Shown here: positions 60,702 to 64,000 of the stretch, piece after piece
Position numbering within the stretch: position 1 is the first letter of the stretch
Layout of the letters: every line of letters starts with the position of its first letter
Assembly (NCBI GenBank): GCA_900539525.1
Contig: UQCM01000011.1
Span: 5,115 to 69,114, forward strand
Reading direction: 5' to 3'
Length of the DNA: 64,000 nucleotides
Source of the DNA: an uncultured Blautia sp.
GTDB lineage: Bacteria > Bacillota > Clostridia > Lachnospirales > Lachnospiraceae
Program-made: the position numbers and the translations under genes
The notes under the pieces: generated by a model
What the model saw: the letters and a program-made list of their open reading frames with translations, nothing else
What the model was told of the DNA's origin: nothing
Database searches by the model: none

Positions 60702-61130
60702 TTACGCTGTCTTCTCAGTCTCTTCCAGTACGGAAGTACAATGCGGGCATCTCACTGCCTCAATAGAAATCTCACTTTTGCAAAACGGACATTTCTTTGT
60801 CGTCGGTGCTTTTTCCTCTTCCTTCGGCTTCATCTTTGCCGCTACTGAATTCATCACCTTCACGATCGTAAATATTACAAACGCCATGATCAGAAAATTA
60901 ATAATCGCAGTAATGAATTTTCCATAATTCAATGTAACGTCACCGATCAGATTCACACTCATCTGATCAAAATTCAGACCGCCGAAAAGTCCAAGGACAG
61001 GAGAAATAATATCCTCAACCAGTGATGACACAACTGCCGTAAATGCACCGCCGATAATAATACCGACTGCCATATCCATCACATTCCCCCTGCTGATAAA
61101 TGCCTTGAACTCCTCGAAAAATTTTTTCAT
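60702..61130 (-). CDS. mscL: large-conductance mechanosensitive channel with C-terminal zinc ribbon
   Basis: 142 residues from ATG 61130 with GGGTGG upstream. The MscL core is clear: FISRGNVMDMAVGIIIGGAF, then the second span FITAIINFLIMAFVIFTIV. Unlike E. coli MscL, the cytoplasmic helix is followed by CPFCKSEISIEAVRCPHC, two CxxC pairs like a zinc ribbon. MscL releases solutes on osmotic downshock. The extra tail could assemble the pentamer or sense metal or redox state; I have seen such tails in Clostridia but know no assigned role. Confidence 0.9.
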   Translation of the reverse strand: MKKFFEEFKAFISRGNVMDMAVGIIIGGAFTAVVSSLVEDIISPVLGLFGGLNFDQMSVNLIGDVTLNYGKFITAIINFLIMAFVIFTIVKVMNSVAAKMKPKEEEKAPTTKKCPFCKSEISIEAVRCPHCTSVLEETEKTA

Positions 61131-61323
61131 TTGTACCACCCTTTTCTTATAATATTTGGCTTTGCCATAGGCTTATTATATAGTATTTTTACCTGTACTG
61201 CAATTTCTTTTGTTAATTTTCACACATCAGCAAGTTCCATCTGACTTGAAATTTGTCCTTTTATCATTTACAATAACACAGGAAAGGCAAAGAGCAAAAC
61301 AGGAAAGGAAACGGACAGAAAAC

Positions 61324-61704
61324 ATGAGCGAGACCTTATTGATCTATCATATTACCAGGGAGGAACGAATCAACTGCCTGAAAAAAATATGCACACCTCT
61401 GCACATACGCATCCGTCAGGTGAAAAAGGAAGAATATCTGAAGACAATTTTTCAGCTTCTGGGAGGAGAAAAAACAGGAACTGAAAAAAAATACCAGGGA
61501 GAAGAACTCCCTGGCGAAATGCTGGTGATGGCTGTCAATCCCGATAAAATTGATTCCTTACTGGACAGGATGAAAAAAGAAGGTATCTCTGTTCCTTATA
61601 AAGCAATTGTCACACCTGACAACGGATGGTGGAACTCCCTGCAGCTTTATCAGGAGCTGGAAAAAGAACACAGAGCATTATTCTCTGGATTTCCTCTCCG
61701 ATAA
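61324..61704 (+). CDS. DUF3783 protein
   Basis: 126 residues from ATG 61324; a GGAAAGGAAA precedes it at a long spacing. It begins MSETLLIYHITREERINCLK and contains EEYLKTIFQLLGG, then PGEMLVMAVNPDKIDSLLDR and PYKAIVTPDNGWWNSLQLYQ, the DUF3783 pattern. The function is unknown. Its last 27 bases overlap the convergent AraC gene. Confidence 0.75.
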   Translation: MSETLLIYHITREERINCLKKICTPLHIRIRQVKKEEYLKTIFQLLGGEKTGTEKKYQGEELPGEMLVMAVNPDKIDSLLDRMKKEGISVPYKAIVTPDNGWWNSLQLYQELEKEHRALFSGFPLR

Positions 61705-62580
61705 TGCCTTGATCGAAGAGGCGTATTCTGAAGGAGACATTCCCGTCACTTTCTTAAACTGTCTGGAGAAATAATGTACGGAAGTATAACCGAGCTTCTC
61801 GGCAATCTGAGAGAAATTCAGATTACTCTCCCGAATCATCTGCTTGGCCGCATCAATCTTCATTTTAGAAAAATAATTGATCACACCACTGTTGGTTCGC
61901 TCCCGGAAAATCTTCTGAAGCTGAGAGCGCCCGATCAGATTTTCACGGCATATGCTTTCAATCGAGATATGCTCATATAAATGTGCTTCCAGATAAAGCC
62001 GCACTCTGTCATAAATCTGCAAATCGTTCGATTTTTTAATGGACTTCACGGGCGGAAGCACAAATTCATTTTTCTGGCAGCGGCGGCACATTTGCAAAAG
62101 AAACTGCTCCAGATAAATCCGTATCAGCTGCTCAGAAGCAAAAGGAGAAGGATCTTTTCGCTCCAGCTTCAGTAAATACGGATCATCCAGAGGCGAAGAA
62201 AAGCATTCTCTCGCCTCTGTAATAATCTGCGCAAGAAGACTGCGTTCTTCATCTGTAATGGTAAGCACACGATCCCGGAAGAAATCCATACAGGATGATG
62301 AACAGTGAAAGGACATAACAACCAGATTAGGAGCTGTTTTCCCGTTTGCCTTTAGAGTATGAAATTCATTTGGCTTATGAAATATGATCTCACCTTTATG
62401 AAGTAAATGTGGTACACCATCTGCACTTACTTCCACATCCCCCTTGTCAACACAACAAAACTCCCAGAAATTGTGTGCTTCGCCTTCGAATATGAAATTA
62501 TTCATGTACTCAAAATAATGAATCGAAACAATTTTTTCAATTTTAATATCATCTCTCAGATTTGTACTTATATATGGCAT
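61678..62580 (-). CDS. AraC-family transcriptional regulator
   Basis: 300 residues from ATG 62580 (GGAG 6 bases upstream). N-terminal cupin sensor (HNFWEFCCVDKGDVEVSAD, then HKGEIIFHKPNEFHTLKANG) and C-terminal double HTH (ISIESICRENLIGRSQLQKI; NLNFSQIAEKLGYTSVHYFS). Such proteins usually control sugar-use genes. None is adjacent in the same direction except the GH2 and mscL genes beyond the convergent DUF3783 gene. Confidence 0.9.
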   Translation of the reverse strand: MPYISTNLRDDIKIEKIVSIHYFEYMNNFIFEGEAHNFWEFCCVDKGDVEVSADGVPHLLHKGEIIFHKPNEFHTLKANGKTAPNLVVMSFHCSSSCMDFFRDRVLTITDEERSLLAQIITEARECFSSPLDDPYLLKLERKDPSPFASEQLIRIYLEQFLLQMCRRCQKNEFVLPPVKSIKKSNDLQIYDRVRLYLEAHLYEHISIESICRENLIGRSQLQKIFRERTNSGVINYFSKMKIDAAKQMIRESNLNFSQIAEKLGYTSVHYFSRQFKKVTGMSPSEYASSIKALSERKSRE

Positions 62581-62689
62581 AAAAATCTCCATTTGATCTC
62601 AACAAATACTATCGTAGTTAAATACCTTTATCTGAAGTATTAATACTATCCTTTTGTATTATAGTCCATAATCAAGCGGAAATCAATAG

Positions 62690-62845
62690 TGCAAACACAG
62701 GCAACTCTAAATAAGGTACACCTTGGCATATTGCTGCGAGGTGCACAGGAGGCTTTATCCTGAAGGCGATTGGACTACTACCAAGACGAATTCGTTTCAC
62801 TCTCGACCAATAGAAGCGGGAATCTTATCTTCTTTCAAGATAAAA
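62690..62845 (+). ncRNA. candidate structured RNA, possibly raiA-motif
   Basis: No ORF fits this 155-base stretch, yet it has ordered stems: CAGGA/TCCTG (about 62747-62763) and TTGG-ACTACTA-CCAA, followed by a GACGAATTCGTTTC segment and CTCTCGACCAATAGAAGCGG. It is followed directly by a very strong terminator. From memory the CTACTACCAAGACGA and CGACCA...GAAGCGGG blocks resemble the raiA RNA motif of Clostridia, but I cannot verify it. Strand and ends are inferred from block order. Confidence 0.45.
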
Positions 62846-62895
62846 TACCGGAAATCTGTTTAATCTAAACAAATCAAACAGATTTCCGGTATTTT
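62842..62895. terminator. 20-base-pair bidirectional terminator
   Basis: AAAATACCGGAAATCTGTTT (62842-62861) pairs perfectly with 62876-62895, loop of 14. T-runs occur on both strands. It would end the candidate RNA on the plus strand and the tRNA-Thr transcript on the minus strand. Confidence 0.9.
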
Positions 62896-62902
62896 CATAA
62901 AA

Positions 62903-62975
62903 AGCTGAAAAAGGGACTTGAACCCTCGACCCCTTCATTACGAGTGAAGTGCTCTACCGACTGAGCTATTTCAGC
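62903..62975 (-). tRNA. tRNA-Thr (anticodon CGT)
   Basis: 73 bases on the minus strand: acceptor GCTGAAA/TTTCAGC, D-arm TAGCTCAGTCGGTAGAGCA, anticodon stem CTTCA/TGAAG with loop CTCGTAA (anticodon CGT, reading ACG), and T-loop GGTTCAAGTC. The discriminator base is T and CCA is not encoded. A terminator lies 7 bases downstream. Confidence 0.95.
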
Positions 62976-63114
62976 CTGTCATTCAATGCCTCGTGATTGC
63001 TGACTCAGTCATTATATACACTTTTCATGATTTTTGCAAGTGTTTTTTTAATTAATTTTGCATATATTTTTTGAACAAAAATATATTTAATGTAAAACGA
63101 TTCCGGAGCTTTCT

Positions 63115-63981
63115 ATGAGTCATCGCGAAAAAGCCATTGTGCTCATAAAAATCACACTTCTTTTTGTTCTTGCATATTTCAGCGGGCATCTGGCAGGCAA
63201 AAAACTGTCTTTTGCTGCTGTCCCGGAACTTCTTTCACAAGCAGAAAACTGGGGACTGAGTTTCCAGGAAGAGGGAGCACCGCCTGTAGCAAATGCAAGT
63301 TTTCAGGAACTTGAGCGTTTTCATGCCTGTTACGCTGAAGACACAGACGAAAAAGTGATTTATCTTACGTTTGACTGCGGGTATGAAAACGGAAACACAC
63401 CCATCATCCTGGATGCTTTGAAAAAACATCAGGTACCTGCAGCTTTTTTTACGGTAGGAACATTTGTTAAAGAAAATCCTGATCTGATCAGGCGTATGGC
63501 AAATGAGGGGCACATTGTTGCAAACCATACTTACCATCACCCGGATATGTCAAAAATATCTACAAAGGATACTTTCCTGAAAGAATTGACGGATGTCGAA
63601 ACATTGTACAGGGAAATCACAGGAAAAGAGATGGTTAAGTATTATCGTCCGCCTCAGGGAAAATACAGCACAGAAAATCTTCAGATGGCAAAGGATCTGG
63701 GATACTGCACATTTTTTTGGAGCCTTGCCTACGTCGACTGGTACCAGGATCAGCAGCCTAGTCGTGAAGAGGCATTCGAAAAGCTACTTGGACGTATTCA
63801 CCCCGGCGCCGTTGTTCTTCTTCACAATACATCCAGTACAAATGCGCAGATTTTAGATGAATTGCTCGCAAAATGGAAAGAAATGGGCTATACCTTTCAA
63901 ACACTGGATCAACTGGCCTCCTGTGTCGGCTTTTGCAAAAAGTCATGTCAAGCATTTTTGAAAATGTCCCAAAATAAGTGA
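63115..63981 (+). CDS. PdaA-like polysaccharide deacetylase
   Basis: 288 residues. An N-terminal membrane anchor or signal (IKITLLFVLAYFSGHLAG) precedes a NodB domain: LTFDCGYENGN (motif 1, with C at the position that is D in most and N in PdaA), IVANHTYHHPD (motif 2), YYRPPQGKYS (motif 3) and PGAVVLLHNTS near the end. PdaA deacetylates muramic acid for delta-lactam formation in spore cortex, so this suggests a spore former or a descendant. GGAG lies 6 bases before the ATG. The stop is within the window. Confidence 0.88.
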   Translation: MSHREKAIVLIKITLLFVLAYFSGHLAGKKLSFAAVPELLSQAENWGLSFQEEGAPPVANASFQELERFHACYAEDTDEKVIYLTFDCGYENGNTPIILDALKKHQVPAAFFTVGTFVKENPDLIRRMANEGHIVANHTYHHPDMSKISTKDTFLKELTDVETLYREITGKEMVKYYRPPQGKYSTENLQMAKDLGYCTFFWSLAYVDWYQDQQPSREEAFEKLLGRIHPGAVVLLHNTSSTNAQILDELLAKWKEMGYTFQTLDQLASCVGFCKKSCQAFLKMSQNK

Positions 63982-64000
63982 AACATTAGCCCCGTCAATT

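Overview
The window reads as a chromosomal segment of a Clostridia-type Bacillota bacterium, most probably a gut Lachnospiraceae. The basis is the dnaG-rpoD-trmK-Nif3 gene order, an argC-J-B-D cluster divergent from argG, large secreted GH2 enzymes ending in BspA-like leucine-rich repeats, AGGAGG-type ribosome binding sites and TTGACA/TATAAT promoters. The genus is not decided from sequence alone.

Left half (about 1-27,700): an accessory, defence-rich region. A Y-family DNA polymerase runs off the left edge. Next come the ruins of an older type I restriction system: hsdR broken by three internal deletions, an MNT/HEPN pair with a broken HEPN gene, and an hsdM lacking its N-terminus. A small candidate type I toxin-antitoxin locus sits inside. 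Then a compact run of nine minus-strand genes (19,829 down to 5,262) follows: an NBR1-like Ig-domain protein, a small HTH protein, an HsdM fused to a half-HsdS, HsdR, a Hachiman-like HamA/HamB pair, a DUF262-DUF1524 (GmrSD-like) protein, a 102-residue protein and an OLD-like ATPase/TOPRIM protein. Divergent from it on the plus strand is a phage early/replication remnant (sigma-like protein, DUF2800, DUF2815, a truncated family A polymerase). A second three-gene module (DUF262, DUF3696 ATPase, and an unrecognised protein with an RHH/YHGYQ tail) closes the region at about 27,640.

Middle (27,791-48,500): core genes. These are a nucleoside kinase, Nif3-like protein, trmK, rpoD, dnaG and a dGTPase-like HD protein; then one operon carrying comEA, a two-component system, a GerMN lipoprotein and comEC; then a YdcZ-type transporter and the arginine genes argD, argB, argJ, argC and argG. 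Candidate ArgR boxes overlap the divergent argC and argG promoters, and argG has a long, highly structured leader that is partly repeated upstream of the Y-family polymerase at the left end.

Right end (48,617-64,000): two paralogous secreted GH2 glycosidases flank a small nth/SH3/rpiB group. Then come mscL with a zinc-ribbon tail, a DUF3783 protein, an AraC regulator, a candidate structured RNA, tRNA-Thr(CGT) and a PdaA-like polysaccharide deacetylase.

The most interesting parts are the nine-gene composite defence operon with an apparently altered HamA active site and an NBR1-like first gene, the DUF262-DUF3696 module, and the argG leader/dispersed element.
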